A stretch of DNA of 64,000 nucleotides, taken from positions 62,001-126,000 of the forward strand of contig CBFHLR010000003.1 in the NCBI GenBank assembly GCA_965656715.1, given 5' to 3'. A program made the position numbers and the translations under genes. This DNA is from Coraliomargarita sp965656715 (lineage in GTDB: Bacteria; Verrucomicrobiota; Verrucomicrobiia; Opitutales; Coraliomargaritaceae). Each line of letters begins with the position of its first letter. The stretch's first letter is position 1. Of this stretch, positions 21,493-30,287 are shown piece by piece. Under the pieces are notes generated by a model. The model searched no databases, was not told where the DNA came from, and saw nothing but the letters and a program-made list of their open reading frames with translations.

Positions 21493-23442
21493 TTACTCCG
21501 CTGCCTGTGCATCCAGCAGTTGGCTGAGTTGCTCGGCGGCGATTTCCCACTCGTAGTTCTTTTCGTCGAGTCGTTTGGAGATACGTCCCGCGCGAATGTT
21601 GAGCTCTTTGGCTTTCTCGGGATCGTTGTAAGTCTCGGGTGCTTCCAGCAGTTGACTGAGTTCGGATTGCTCTTCTTCCAGCGTAAGGATTTCGCTTTCG
21701 AGCTTCGCCACCTGATCTTCGATGCCTTTACGTGCAGCTTTGTCTGCCTTGCGCTTTTCCGCATCCAAACGGCGGCGCTCTTTCGCACTGATGCTGTTAC
21801 TGTTTTTCGTTTTAGCGGCGTCTTCGGGGCGGGCGTTGTTGAGGCCTGCGATCAAACCGCTTTGCTCAGACGCGACACCGGACTTGCGTAAATAATAATC
21901 GTAGTCACCGGCGTAGTGCGTGAGTTCGCCTGCAGCGATGTGAATGGTCGAATCCGCGATTGCACGGATGAAGTGCACGTCGTGGCTGACGAACATGACG
22001 GTGCCTGAATAGTCTTTCATTGCACCGATGAGTGCGTCGATACTCGCCATGTCGAGGTGAGTGGTTGGCTCGTCGAGAAGAATGAAGTTCGGTGGAGCCA
22101 GCAACAGCTTGACCAGTGCGAGACGGCTTTTCTCTCCACCACTGAGCACTTTGACCCGCTTGTGCACATCGTCACCGCGGAAGAGAAAGGCACCCAAGAG
22201 ATTGCGCACGTCTTGGCCATTCACACCGAGGCCGACCTTATCCATCGCTTCGTCGAGCACGCTGCGATTTAGATCGAGCACGTCGACGCGCTGCTGTGAG
22301 AAATAGCCGACGCTGACGTTGTGCCCCAGCTCCATCGATCCTGCTTGGATGGGAACCACACTGGCGAGAATCTTGAGTAGGGTGGATTTACCCGCGCCGT
22401 TGGGACCAACCAGCACGACGCGTTGGCCTTTCTCTACTTCGAGGCTGAGGTCACGATACACGACATGATCGCCGTAGGCTTGCTCGACGTTTTCCAGGGT
22501 GGCGACACGTTGGCCGCTGCGCTCTGGTTGCGGGAATTTGAAATGAATGGTGCTCTCGTCAGATTCGGGCGCTTCGAGGCGCTCCATCTTTTCGAGCTGC
22601 TTGAGTCGTGCCTGTGCTTGCGTGGCCTTACTGGCCTTGGCGCGGAAGCGCTCGACGAAGGCTTCAAGGTGGGCGATTTCCTTTTGCTGATTCTCGTAGG
22701 CGGCGAGGTGTTGCGCTTCGCGCTCGGCCTTCTGTTTTAGGTAGGCGTCGAAGTTGCCGACATAGCGGTGCAGCTTGCGGTGACGGATTTCGACGATGTC
22801 GTTGCAGATCGCATTGAGGAATTCACGGTCGTGCGAGATGGTGAGGATCGCTCCGGAGTAGCGGCAGAGTTGTTGCTGAAACCAACCCAGTGTCTCCAGA
22901 TCCAGGTGATTGGTCGGCTCGTCCAACATTAGCAGCTCCGGCTCCATGACCAAGAGGCGAGCCAAGTGTGCGCGCATAATCCATCCGCCACTCAAGGTGC
23001 GGGCGGGCTTGTCGTAGTCTTCGGGGCGGAAGGCGAGGCCAGCCAGTGTGCGCTTGGCTTTGGCTTCGAGTTGATAACCCTCCAATTCGACAAAGCGCTC
23101 TGTCGCCGCGAGGCGCTCGGGGGAGTTGGGATCGCTGTGCTCGCGGAAGACTTTATACAGATCAGCGATTTCCTCGGTAATCGAAACGGCTAGCTCGACC
23201 ACTGTTTCATCGCCCGCGGGCGCACTTTCCTGCGCGAGATAGCCGACTTTGGTGCCGCGCTCGAACTCAACGGTGCCGCCATCGGCTTCGTTATCGTCGC
23301 GAATGATTGAAAAGAGTGTGGTTTTTCCCGCACCGTTGGGCCCAACGAGGCCCACCCGTTCGCCTTTATTCAGGCGCAGGGAGATGTCGGTGAAGAGTGT
23401 TTTCGGGCCGAAGCCTTTGCTGACTTGTGTGAGCGTGAGCAT
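21493..23442 (-). CDS. ABC-F family ATPase (YheS/Uup-like)
   Basis: ABC-F proteins are cytosolic twin-ATPase translation factors that bind the ribosomal E site. In 649 residues there are two ABC cassettes: Walker A GPNGAGKTT (about 35) and signature LSGGW with DEPTNHLD in the first; GPNGAGKST (about 351), LSGGEK and DEPTTHLD in the second. The interdomain linker (about 240-310) has the AQARLKQLEKMERLE pattern of the P-site tRNA-interaction motif. A C-terminal coiled coil (about 560-640, Uup/YheS type) is present. Paralogue identity (YheS or Uup) is not certain. It has no transmembrane segment. Confidence 0.92.
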   Translation of the reverse strand: MLTLTQVSKGFGPKTLFTDISLRLNKGERVGLVGPNGAGKTTLFSIIRDDNEADGGTVEFERGTKVGYLAQESAPAGDETVVELAVSITEEIADLYKVFREHSDPNSPERLAATERFVELEGYQLEAKAKRTLAGLAFRPEDYDKPARTLSGGWIMRAHLARLLVMEPELLMLDEPTNHLDLETLGWFQQQLCRYSGAILTISHDREFLNAICNDIVEIRHRKLHRYVGNFDAYLKQKAEREAQHLAAYENQQKEIAHLEAFVERFRAKASKATQAQARLKQLEKMERLEAPESDESTIHFKFPQPERSGQRVATLENVEQAYGDHVVYRDLSLEVEKGQRVVLVGPNGAGKSTLLKILASVVPIQAGSMELGHNVSVGYFSQQRVDVLDLNRSVLDEAMDKVGLGVNGQDVRNLLGAFLFRGDDVHKRVKVLSGGEKSRLALVKLLLAPPNFILLDEPTTHLDMASIDALIGAMKDYSGTVMFVSHDVHFIRAIADSTIHIAAGELTHYAGDYDYYLRKSGVASEQSGLIAGLNNARPEDAAKTKNSNSISAKERRRLDAEKRKADKAARKGIEDQVAKLESEILTLEEEQSELSQLLEAPETYNDPEKAKELNIRAGRISKRLDEKNYEWEIAAEQLSQLLDAQAAE

Positions 23443-23512
23443 TTGAGGCCGCGCGGGGCGCGGAGTGGAAAGGTGGAAATGTTTGAAGGTGGGGAAGTGG
23501 ATCCCAATTGCT

Positions 23513-23567
23513 GAATCGTAATCCTACTCTTAATCTTAATCCCTGTGCGTGAGTGAGATTAGGAGTC
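23513..23567. repeat. hexad-word repeat (TAATCC type), copy 4
   Basis: 23513-23542 steps every 6 nt through GAATCG, TAATCC, TACTCT, TAATCT and TAATCC; a short inverted partner (GAGATTAGGAG) lies at about 23553-23567. It is in the divergent ABC-F/Yip1 spacer. A GTAG-containing hairpin follows at 23595-23617. Confidence 0.7.
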
Positions 23568-23646
23568 AGAGCTTACCTTCTTGTGAATGAATGTGCACGT
23601 AGGTCTTGCCTGCGTGCCAACTTCTGTCTTGTTTGCGGGGAAACAG

Positions 23647-24231
23647 ATGTCCGAACAAGCAAAGAATCCACTCTATTTCCTCACTATCTGGTATCGACCA
23701 GCAAATACCGTGCGTGAAGTGATTGCCGCAGGCAAGGGGCACGGTCTGGCCGTAACGATTGCGGCAGTCTTTGGAGTGCTGCAGACGGCACGCTTTTTTG
23801 TGGCATCGGAGGCGGATAGTTTTGGCCCCTTCGCCTTAGCGGGAGCCGTGGCAGGTGTCTTCTTGTTGTATTTTGTGTCCATGGTGACGCGCAATTTTGC
23901 CCGTTGGATTGGTGGCAGTGCTGAGTTAAAGGCAGTGCGGACAGCCTTTGGATTGTCTTTATTGCCGTGGACCGTGTTGTGGTCGATTTTGTGTTACCTG
24001 TTGATGTCCGGGCAGTCACCGGAGCAAATGCAGCAGATATTTCCGATCTTCACCGGACTCTTTATCTACGGCTACGTGATCATGTTGCTGGCACTCACTG
24101 CAGCGTTGAACCTCTCTGCACTACGGACATTCGGGACCTTAGTGCTCTCTGTTTTAGTGACGTTCTTTATTGTCGTCTTTGTCATGAGCCTGCTCGGAAT
24201 CGAGCCACCGACTCCTGCAGCCGCACCTTGA
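23647..24231 (+). CDS. Yip1-family membrane protein
   Basis: This 194-residue protein has five hydrophobic segments starting near residue 35. The N-terminal NPLYFLTIWYRPANTVREVI matches the FLTIWxxPr.tir.ii entry of bacterial Yip1-domain proteins. The function in bacteria is unknown. I chose ATG 23647 because GGGGAAA lies just upstream and the remaining N-terminal extension looks non-coding. It ends 9 nt before recN, so the two are probably co-transcribed. Confidence 0.75.
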   Translation: MSEQAKNPLYFLTIWYRPANTVREVIAAGKGHGLAVTIAAVFGVLQTARFFVASEADSFGPFALAGAVAGVFLLYFVSMVTRNFARWIGGSAELKAVRTAFGLSLLPWTVLWSILCYLLMSGQSPEQMQQIFPIFTGLFIYGYVIMLLALTAALNLSALRTFGTLVLSVLVTFFIVVFVMSLLGIEPPTPAAAP

Positions 24232-24240
24232 TTGTATCCG

Positions 24241-25908
24241 ATGCTTCAATACATCAAAATTAAGAATCTCGCGCTGCTCTCTGAAGTCACCCTTGAGTTG
24301 GATGCCGGCTTTACCGCGGTGACGGGGGAGACCGGAGCGGGTAAAAGTGTGTTGCTCGGTGCACTGAGTTTATTGGCCGGTGCCCGCACGGATAAGACGA
24401 TGATTCGCCAGGGGAGCGACGAGCTTGAGGTCGAAGCGGCTTTGTATTTCGAAGACTCCGCAGCGATTGATTCTGAGCTCGAAGCTGCTGGATTGCCGCT
24501 CTGTGAAGACGGTGTGTTTTTGCTGCAGCGCAGCATTCATCGTAAAAAGATGCCGAAGGTCCGCATTAACGGCAGCATGGCAACCTTGGCTCAGTTGCAA
24601 GGGCTTGGCGAGGCATGGGTCGATTTTCACGGGCCCGGTGAGCCGCAGAAACTCTTTCAGGAGCGCCGTCAGTTGGAGATGCTGGATGCCTATGCAGGCA
24701 ACGCGGATCTGTTAGTGAGCTATCAAACTGACTTTGCTGAATGGCGTGCGGCCTTGGCTGAGATCGAGACGCTGGAAACCGGTGAGCAACTGGACGACGA
24801 CGAGATCGATTTTGTGCGCAAGCAGATCAACAAGATCGATGCCGTTGAAGTGAGCGAAGAATCCATTGCCGAATTAGAGCGGGATTATAACCGAATGTCG
24901 CAAGCTCAGGAACTGGTTGGCTTGGCGGCAGAATGCTCGGAAGGGATGGTCGGTGAGCAAGGCGTCAGTCTACATCTGAGCACCATCGTTGGTCGCTTGG
25001 AATCGTTGGCGGAACTGGATGCCGATTCCGAATCCTTGGTGGAGCGCGCACGCAGTCTGTTGATCGAACTCGAAGATTTGGGGGATACAGTTGGGCGACT
25101 CGCCAGTGATTTTGATTTTGATCCGGAAGCGATCGAAGCGGTGTCCGAACGGATGAACCTTTGGCAGGAACTGCGCCGCAAATACGGTGGCAGCGTCGAG
25201 GCCGTGCTCGCGAAGCGTGAAGAACTTGCCAACAAGCTGGCAGTGCAGGGCGATATTGAAGGCGTCTTAGCGAAGAAGCGTTCAGCCGCCGACGAACTGG
25301 AGAAGGGCTTGTGTAAGACTGCTTCCAAGTTGCGCAAGGCACGTGAAAAGACTGCATCCAAGCTCGCCGATAAGGCGGCTGCATTGTTGAAGGCACTCGG
25401 ATTTAAGAAGGCGGGACTGACGATCGAGATGGTCGATGAGACGGAGCTGCGTGAGCATGGCGATTCGCGTTGCTGCTTCCTATTCTCGCCGAACGCAGGA
25501 CAGGATTTACTGCCGCTGAACAAGATCGCATCAAGCGGTGAGACTGCGCGTGTGATGCTGGCGTTGAAAACGGTGCTGGCTGAGTCGGATGCCACGCCGC
25601 TGTTGGTCTTCGATGAAGTCGATGCCAATGTCGGCGGCGAAGTTGGCCGGGCAGTGGGTGCGGAACTCGCACGCCTTGCAGGCAAGCATCAGGTGCTCTG
25701 TGTGACGCACTTGCCGCAAGTGGCCTCGCTGGCGCAGAATCATTTCCTTGTGACTAAGTCTCAGGATGACGAGAGCACCAGCGTTCACATCGGCCCGATC
25801 CATGTCGACCGCGAGCAACGCCTCGGCGAGCTGGCCCGCATGCTTGGTGATCGTAACAGTTCGTCTGCGTTGGCGCACGCTGAAGAACTGTTGAACGTCG
25901 AACATTGA
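24241..25908 (+). CDS. recN: DNA repair protein RecN
   Basis: RecN is an SMC-like ATPase that acts early in double-strand break repair. In 555 residues it has Walker A GETGAGKSV (about 30-38), a long coiled-coil middle (about 150-380, with a DFHGPGEPQKLF hinge-proximal motif), signature SSGETARVMLALKTV (about 425) and Walker B LLVFDEVDANVGG. ATG 24241 gives MLQYIKIKNLALL, the standard start. The final codons (encoding LNVEH) and the stop lie inside a heptad-word inverted repeat. Confidence 0.95.
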   Translation: MLQYIKIKNLALLSEVTLELDAGFTAVTGETGAGKSVLLGALSLLAGARTDKTMIRQGSDELEVEAALYFEDSAAIDSELEAAGLPLCEDGVFLLQRSIHRKKMPKVRINGSMATLAQLQGLGEAWVDFHGPGEPQKLFQERRQLEMLDAYAGNADLLVSYQTDFAEWRAALAEIETLETGEQLDDDEIDFVRKQINKIDAVEVSEESIAELERDYNRMSQAQELVGLAAECSEGMVGEQGVSLHLSTIVGRLESLAELDADSESLVERARSLLIELEDLGDTVGRLASDFDFDPEAIEAVSERMNLWQELRRKYGGSVEAVLAKREELANKLAVQGDIEGVLAKKRSAADELEKGLCKTASKLRKAREKTASKLADKAAALLKALGFKKAGLTIEMVDETELREHGDSRCCFLFSPNAGQDLLPLNKIASSGETARVMLALKTVLAESDATPLLVFDEVDANVGGEVGRAVGAELARLAGKHQVLCVTHLPQVASLAQNHFLVTKSQDDESTSVHIGPIHVDREQRLGELARMLGDRNSSSALAHAEELLNVEH

Positions 25909-25993
25909 ACGTCCAACTTCGAATACTTACGATCAGTTTAACGCCAGCCGAATTTCACTATTCAACGTTGGATGTTCGATGTTCAACGTTCGA
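25891..25993. repeat. heptad-word inverted repeat (GAAC type), copy 2
   Basis: The left arm 25891-25924 and right arm 25960-25993 match in inverted orientation at about 28 of 34 bases, with several differences that keep G-U pairing. Steps of 7 nt read TTGAACG, TCGAACA, TTGAACG, TCCAACT. It overlaps the recN 3' end and ends 17 nt before the clcA stop. Confidence 0.85.
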
Positions 25994-26010
25994 GGTGCCA
26001 AAGGCACCGA

Positions 26011-27795
26011 CTAGTCTCTTTCCATCGATTCTTCGATGGCGTTTTGTTGGCGAGCGATATCGTGCAGGGTGACGATACCGAGTAGCTTGGTCGGATCCTT
26101 GCGGCTTACGATCGGTGCTTGTAGCACGTCTTTCAGCACGAGTGTATTGGCCGCGCTACGAATGGAATCGTCCGGGTAGATGGAAATGATTTTTTGCTCA
26201 GCCAGATACTCGGAGATCGGTTCTTCGTTGTTGGCTGCGATGAGCTCTTCGAGTTCGTGGTGCATGATCATCCCGACGAGCTCCTGAGAGTTCAGATCCG
26301 CAATGACAGGGTAGCCATGGTGTAGGTGCCCGCTGTCCCTGATTTGCTCCATGCTTTCCAGTGCGTTGAAGACACCGACGGTCGTGTGGCAGTCGTGCGT
26401 CATGATCGTGCTGATCGGCAAGTTGCGCCAGTCCTGTTCGCCACGATAGGCGGGCAGTTTCTTTAGGCTGATGCCGTCTTGGAGGAGTAGGGCATCGTAA
26501 ATTGGCACGGCGCGCAGCTTACACGAGATCGCGTAGGCGAGCAGGTTGCCGACCATGAGCGGTAAGATCAGCGAGTAGTTTCGGGTCATCTCAAAGATGA
26601 TCAGGATCGATGTCATCGGACAACGAATCACGGCAGCGAAGAAGGCGCCCGTGCCGAGCAGGGCCGCGCCGGCGCGCACGGATTCATCGACTTGAAAGAC
26701 ATCGACCATGACGGCTCCGAATAAGCCGCCGAGCATGCTGCCGATAAAAATGACTGGTGCGAAGATGCCACCACTGCCGCCGGAGGCATAACAAACTGCG
26801 GTCGCCAGTAGCTTGCCGGCCAAGAGGAGTAGAAGGACTTTCCAGCTTAAGTGTCCGTTGAGCGCACCGTTCAAGTCGTCGTAACCGATACTGAAAACAC
26901 CGTGGTGTCCGGAGCTGAATTGGAAAACCGTGATGCCGATGAGCCCTACGGACAAGCCGCCGAGTGCCGGCTTGAGCCAGACGGGGATCTTTTGCCACTG
27001 CTTGAAGCGTGCCCGCAGGCTCAGGAGCATGGCAGTGAAAGCATGCCCGAGAAAGGCGGCAGCAGGGCCGAGCACCAGGCAGATCAGCATCCACCAAGAC
27101 GTGGTAAAGAACTCTTCGTCGGCCTGAAGTGCACCGTGTTCACCCAGAATTGTGCGCTCAACGACCGCAGCAACGACGACTGCGATAAGAATGCCGCCGA
27201 GTGCTTTACTGCTGAAGTTGTCCATCAGCTCTTCAAAGACGAAGGTGATCGCCGAGATTGGCGCATTAAAGGCTGCAGAAATACCAGCACCCATACCAAC
27301 GGGCACCATGGCCTGCACGCGAAGCTTACCAAGGCCAAACAGGCGGCCAATTTTCGAGGAAACCGCGCTACAGATATGAACGGTGGGTCCCTCGCGGCCG
27401 AGGCTGTTACCGAATGCGACTGAGATCGTGCCGATGATGAAGCGCCAGAAGGCTTCCATCACAGGAATGACGCCGAACTTTTGATAGTAGGCGGCTTTTG
27501 TTTGTGGAATCCCCGAACCGGCAGCGGTGGGGGAGACATAGCGTAACATCAGGCCGACGATTAGACCTGCAATTGCGGGTGAGAGGACCATGGCGGGAAG
27601 TCGCCAAGCCCCCAGCCCCTCATAGAAACCAAAGAGCGTTTCAAACAGACCGGTGATCAAGAGGTGGAAGCTCACTCCGATGAGGCCGCAGACGACACCC
27701 GAGCAAATGCATAGCGCGAGGAAACGTTGCGCGTCGTCGAAGCGTCCACGCATCCAATTGGGTAAATTTTTAAGGCTAAAAGGTTCCTGAGCCAT
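26011..27795 (-). CDS. clcA: ClC-family chloride channel/antiporter with CBS domains
   Basis: The 594-residue protein has a ClC membrane core and C-terminal CBS pair. Anion-pathway motifs are GSGIPQ (about 93-98), GREGPTVH (about 130, with the gating Glu) and GGSGGIFAPVIFIGSMLGG (about 345). FVFEEL (about 190) keeps the acidic residues of the intracellular proton path, so H+/Cl- exchange is more likely than a passive channel. Two CBS domains (about 460-590) may bind nucleotides. A minus-strand terminator-like hairpin lies between any promoter and the ATG. Confidence 0.92.
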   Translation of the reverse strand: MAQEPFSLKNLPNWMRGRFDDAQRFLALCICSGVVCGLIGVSFHLLITGLFETLFGFYEGLGAWRLPAMVLSPAIAGLIVGLMLRYVSPTAAGSGIPQTKAAYYQKFGVIPVMEAFWRFIIGTISVAFGNSLGREGPTVHICSAVSSKIGRLFGLGKLRVQAMVPVGMGAGISAAFNAPISAITFVFEELMDNFSSKALGGILIAVVVAAVVERTILGEHGALQADEEFFTTSWWMLICLVLGPAAAFLGHAFTAMLLSLRARFKQWQKIPVWLKPALGGLSVGLIGITVFQFSSGHHGVFSIGYDDLNGALNGHLSWKVLLLLLAGKLLATAVCYASGGSGGIFAPVIFIGSMLGGLFGAVMVDVFQVDESVRAGAALLGTGAFFAAVIRCPMTSILIIFEMTRNYSLILPLMVGNLLAYAISCKLRAVPIYDALLLQDGISLKKLPAYRGEQDWRNLPISTIMTHDCHTTVGVFNALESMEQIRDSGHLHHGYPVIADLNSQELVGMIMHHELEELIAANNEEPISEYLAEQKIISIYPDDSIRSAANTLVLKDVLQAPIVSRKDPTKLLGIVTLHDIARQQNAIEESMERD

Positions 27796-27807
27796 GTCTT
27801 GTGCAGC

Positions 27808-27842
27808 AAAAAGAAAGGCCGTCAGCCCTTTGTCTGACGGCC
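27808..27842 (-). terminator. terminator-like hairpin in the clcA leader (possible attenuator)
   Basis: On the minus strand GGCCGTCAG (27842-27834) and CTGACGGCC (27825-27817) form a 9-bp stem followed by TTTCTTTTT, then the clcA ATG about 12 nt later. No minus-strand gene lies just upstream that would need terminating (tRNA-Tyr is on the plus strand), so a leader attenuator is a reasonable reading. Confidence 0.6.
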
Positions 27843-27899
27843 CTCAAGGGTATGAAACAAAAGTATTTTGAATGCACGGAAGAAATTTGAAAAAATTTC

Positions 27900-27927
27900 T
27901 TGGCAAGATGAAGAACAGTCCTACTGT
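27900..27927 (+). promoter_or_regulatory. candidate tRNA-Tyr promoter
   Basis: TTGGCA (27900-27905), a 16-nt spacer and TACTGT (27922-27927) place the start about 12 nt before the mature tRNA. A perfect 8-bp AT-rich palindrome (AGAAATTT/AAATTTCT, 27881-27900) abuts the -35. Confidence 0.5.
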
Positions 27928-27944
27928 CTCGGGCTTCCTCCTAT

Positions 27945-28030
<86 letters not shown>

Positions 28031-28035
28031 CTTTT

Positions 28036-28064
28036 AAAGGCCGTCCGAAAGGACGGCCTTTACT
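28036..28064 (+). terminator. terminator after tRNA-Tyr
   Basis: AAAGGCCGTCC (28036-28046) and GGACGGCCTTT (28051-28061) form a perfect 11-bp stem with a GAAA tetraloop. The T tract is short. Confidence 0.8.
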
Positions 28065-28171
28065 ATTTACGCGAAGCGTGACGGATGAAGAACGGAGTTA
28101 GACGTAGAGAGTGTAGCGAACGCAGAAGGGGCGTGCGTAGCACGAGCTCGAAGAGCCGAGCAACGCGAGCC
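28062..28171. other. unassigned spacer between tRNA-Tyr and its 3'-end duplicate
   Basis: No gene is supported here. The sequence is GC-rich with short GCG/CGAAGC words and no clear reading frame, promoter or fold. It is bounded by the tRNA-Tyr terminator and by the duplicated tRNA 3' end. Confidence 0.5.
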
Positions 28172-28190
28172 AATCCGGCTCCCACCACCA
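28172..28190 (+). pseudogene. duplicated tRNA-Tyr 3' end (tRNA remnant)
   Basis: These 19 nt are identical to the tRNA-Tyr 3' end at 28012-28030 (AATCCGGCT...CCACCA). The remainder of a tRNA is absent upstream. Like the intact gene it is followed within 10 nt by a GAAA-loop hairpin, so it looks like the end of a second, decayed tRNA-Tyr copy or an attachment-site duplicate. Confidence 0.75.
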
Positions 28191-28196
28191 TTTTAT

Positions 28197-28222
28197 AACC
28201 CGTTCGAAAGAACGGTTTTTTT
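28197..28222 (+). terminator. terminator after the tRNA-Tyr remnant
   Basis: AACCCGTTC and GAACGGTT (28197-28216) pair around a GAAA loop with one bulge, followed by eight T residues. Confidence 0.8.
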
Positions 28223-28237
28223 GTGTCTGTAATTGAT

Positions 28238-28297
28238 GTAGCACAGGCGTTTCGCCTGTGTTCCTTGGAGTCTAGAACAGGCAAGATGCCTGTTCTA
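28238..28297. repeat. REP-like element 9 (GTAGCAC type, degenerate right end)
   Basis: GTAG (28238-28241) is followed by hairpin CACAGGCG/CGCCTGTG and then a second hairpin TAGAACAGGCA/TGCCTGTTCTA (28273-28297). The right end reads TTCTA instead of CTAC. Confidence 0.8.
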
Positions 28298-28302
28298 AAT
28301 AG

Positions 28303-28337
28303 TTAAAAGGCGCTCCCGATGTTCTCGAGAGCGCCTT
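28303..28337 (-). terminator. terminator after ridA
   Basis: On the minus strand AAGGCGCTC (28337-28329) and GAGCGCCTT (28315-28307) form a 9-bp stem followed by TTTT, 30 nt after the ridA stop codon. Confidence 0.85.
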
Positions 28338-28367
28338 GTATTAAAGGGATAGTGCTTGGTCTTCCAT

Positions 28368-28829
28368 CTAGGATGCGACTTCGAACACGGCTTGGATCTC
28401 GACGGTTGTGTCGAGTGGCAGGCCAGTGACTGCGACGGCTGCGCGGGTGTGGCGGCCGCGATCGCCGAGGATCTCGACCATGGTATCGGAGGCGCCGTTG
28501 ATGACCTTGGGGCTGTCGGCGAAGCCGGGCACGCCGTTGACGAAGCCGTTGAGCTGCACGACGCGACTGACTTTATCGAGGTCGCCAAGATGTGCCTTGG
28601 CGACGGCGAGTAAGTTGAGTGCGCACACACGTGCGGCTTCTTGCCCGTAAGTGATATCGCGCGTTTCGCCGATTTTACCGGTGTGTGTCATCTCGCCGTT
28701 CACGAGGCAGATGGCGCCGGATAGGTAGAGTAGGTTGCCCACTTGCATGGAGGCCACGTAGTTGCCGGCAGGAGTGGGGGCGGTTGGGAGTTCGATACCG
28801 AGTTCTTTGAGTCGTTCGTCTGTGGTCAT
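28368..28829 (-). CDS. RidA/YjgF family protein
   Basis: This is a 153-residue member of the RidA (YER057c/UK114) superfamily, whose founding members hydrolyse reactive enamine/imine intermediates. The C-terminal signature GRHTRAAVAVTGLPLDTTVEI contains the conserved Arg (about residue 128) that binds the carboxylate of the imine, so deaminase activity is possible; longer N-terminal sequence (LPTAPTPAGNYV) suggests the larger cytosolic subgroup rather than archetypal RidA. It lies 24 nt downstream of the dicarboxylate symporter and is probably co-transcribed. Confidence 0.88.
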   Translation of the reverse strand: MTTDERLKELGIELPTAPTPAGNYVASMQVGNLLYLSGAICLVNGEMTHTGKIGETRDITYGQEAARVCALNLLAVAKAHLGDLDKVSRVVQLNGFVNGVPGFADSPKVINGASDTMVEILGDRGRHTRAAVAVTGLPLDTTVEIQAVFEVAS

Positions 28830-28853
28830 GGCGGAGTTGTTAGTTGCGAGTGG

Positions 28854-30176
28854 TTAGTTGTTAGAGTTTGAAGTGTCGTAAGGCGTCTCGCCTTCGGAGC
28901 TTGCGATGACGACGGCGCCGACCGTGTCACTGAAGACGTTCACGGAGGTGCGGCACATGTCGAGGATGCGATCGGTTACCCATACCACACCAATGGCTTC
29001 TACGGGAAGGCCGACCGCTGGTAGAATGACCGCGATTGCGACGAGGCTGGCAGAGGGAATGCCGGCAACACCAATACTTGTTGTGAGTGCGAGAAGCACG
29101 ACGAGGAGTTGTTGCCCAAGGTCGAGTGCGACAGCTCCGGTGGCTGCGTAGAGCTGAGCGATGAAGAGCACGACGATGCATTCATAGAGCGCGGTGCCGT
29201 CCATATTTACGGTAGCTCCAAGTGGTAGCGTAAAGGAGCTGGTTTTCTTGGAAACGCCGGCACGGTCTTCAACGGTTTCAATCGTGAGGGGCAGGGTGGC
29301 TGAGGAGCTGGCTGTTGAGAAAGAGGTGAGCAACACAGGGGCCATCGCTTTGTAGTGCGCGATGGGGTTGACCTTGCCAACGAGTTTGAGGGTGAGCCCG
29401 AGACTGATAAAGAAGTGGATAGCGAGGGCGAGCAGCACGGTGATGAAGAACATCAAAATCGCGCCGATGAGGTCACCGATGGGGGCGCGTAATAGCACGG
29501 GGGTCACGAGGCCGAAGACGCCGATCGGAGCGAAGCGAATGATGAAATCGGTAAGCTTGAGCATGACTTCCTGTGTGCTCTCCCAGAACTTATGCTGCGC
29601 TTCACGGTGTTCGTCCTTTAGTTTGCCAATAAAGGCGCCGAAGAGAATGGAGAAGGTGATGACGCCGAGGAGTTGGCCGTTGCTGGTGGCGGCATCGACG
29701 ATGTTCGAGGGGAACATACGCTGGAAGATTTCAAACAGGTCGCTGGAGCTGCGCCCTTCGACCTTATCGAGTAAGCCTTCGTTGAGTGCGGTTTCGCTTG
29801 CGCGGCCCAGCATGGCTTGCGCGGTTTCAGCATCGACGTTGCCAGGTTGTAGGAGGTTGACGACGATTAGGCCGACCGTCACTGCGATCGCTCCACTAAA
29901 GGTGTAATAGGCGAAGGTTTTAAAGCCCATGCGGCCGACACCTTTCTCTGCCCCAAGGTGCATGACGCCGGTGATGATCGAGCTGACGATGAGTGGCACG
30001 ATCACCATCTTCAACGCGTTCATGAACAGCTTGCCAATGAATTGGCAGAAGCCTTCGAATTTAGTGCTGAAGACCTCACCCGAAAGGGGAAGAATGCCGA
30101 AGCCGAAGAGGGCGGCGAGTCCGAGTGCGATTAAAATTTGCCAGTGGAGCTGGAGGCGGAGTGGGTTGGCAGTCAT
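28854..30176 (-). CDS. Na+ or H+/dicarboxylate (amino acid) symporter, DAACS family
   Basis: This is a 440-residue transporter of the GltP/DctA/glutamate transporter family. Hallmarks are the serine-rich hairpin STASSSATLP (about residues 290-299), the PLGATVNMDGTALYE segment with the NMDGT motif (about 320-330) and GIAGIPSAS-like VAGIPSASLV. Eight membrane helices plus two hairpins fit. Substrates are probably C4-dicarboxylates or acidic amino acids; the coupling ion cannot be read with certainty. ridA follows in the same operon, which may suggest amino-acid catabolism. Confidence 0.9.
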   Translation of the reverse strand: MTANPLRLQLHWQILIALGLAALFGFGILPLSGEVFSTKFEGFCQFIGKLFMNALKMVIVPLIVSSIITGVMHLGAEKGVGRMGFKTFAYYTFSGAIAVTVGLIVVNLLQPGNVDAETAQAMLGRASETALNEGLLDKVEGRSSSDLFEIFQRMFPSNIVDAATSNGQLLGVITFSILFGAFIGKLKDEHREAQHKFWESTQEVMLKLTDFIIRFAPIGVFGLVTPVLLRAPIGDLIGAILMFFITVLLALAIHFFISLGLTLKLVGKVNPIAHYKAMAPVLLTSFSTASSSATLPLTIETVEDRAGVSKKTSSFTLPLGATVNMDGTALYECIVVLFIAQLYAATGAVALDLGQQLLVVLLALTTSIGVAGIPSASLVAIAVILPAVGLPVEAIGVVWVTDRILDMCRTSVNVFSDTVGAVVIASSEGETPYDTSNSNN

Positions 30177-30199
30177 GGTAAGATGAGTGTGATGAAGTT

Positions 30200-30275
30200 G
30201 GCAGAATAATTATTGGCAGAACAATTTTCTAATCTGACGTCTGCTAGGAATTGTTCTGCCAATAATTGTTCTGCC
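30200..30275. repeat. near-perfect long inverted repeat (GGCAGAACAATT type)
   Basis: The left arm 30200-30226 and right arm 30249-30275 are inverted with 26 of 27 bases matching. Each arm contains the word GGCAGAACAATT twice at 15-nt spacing. It fills the spacer between rsmA (stop at 30288) and the symporter start (30176). Confidence 0.92.
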
Positions 30276-30287
30276 CTAATTCTATTT

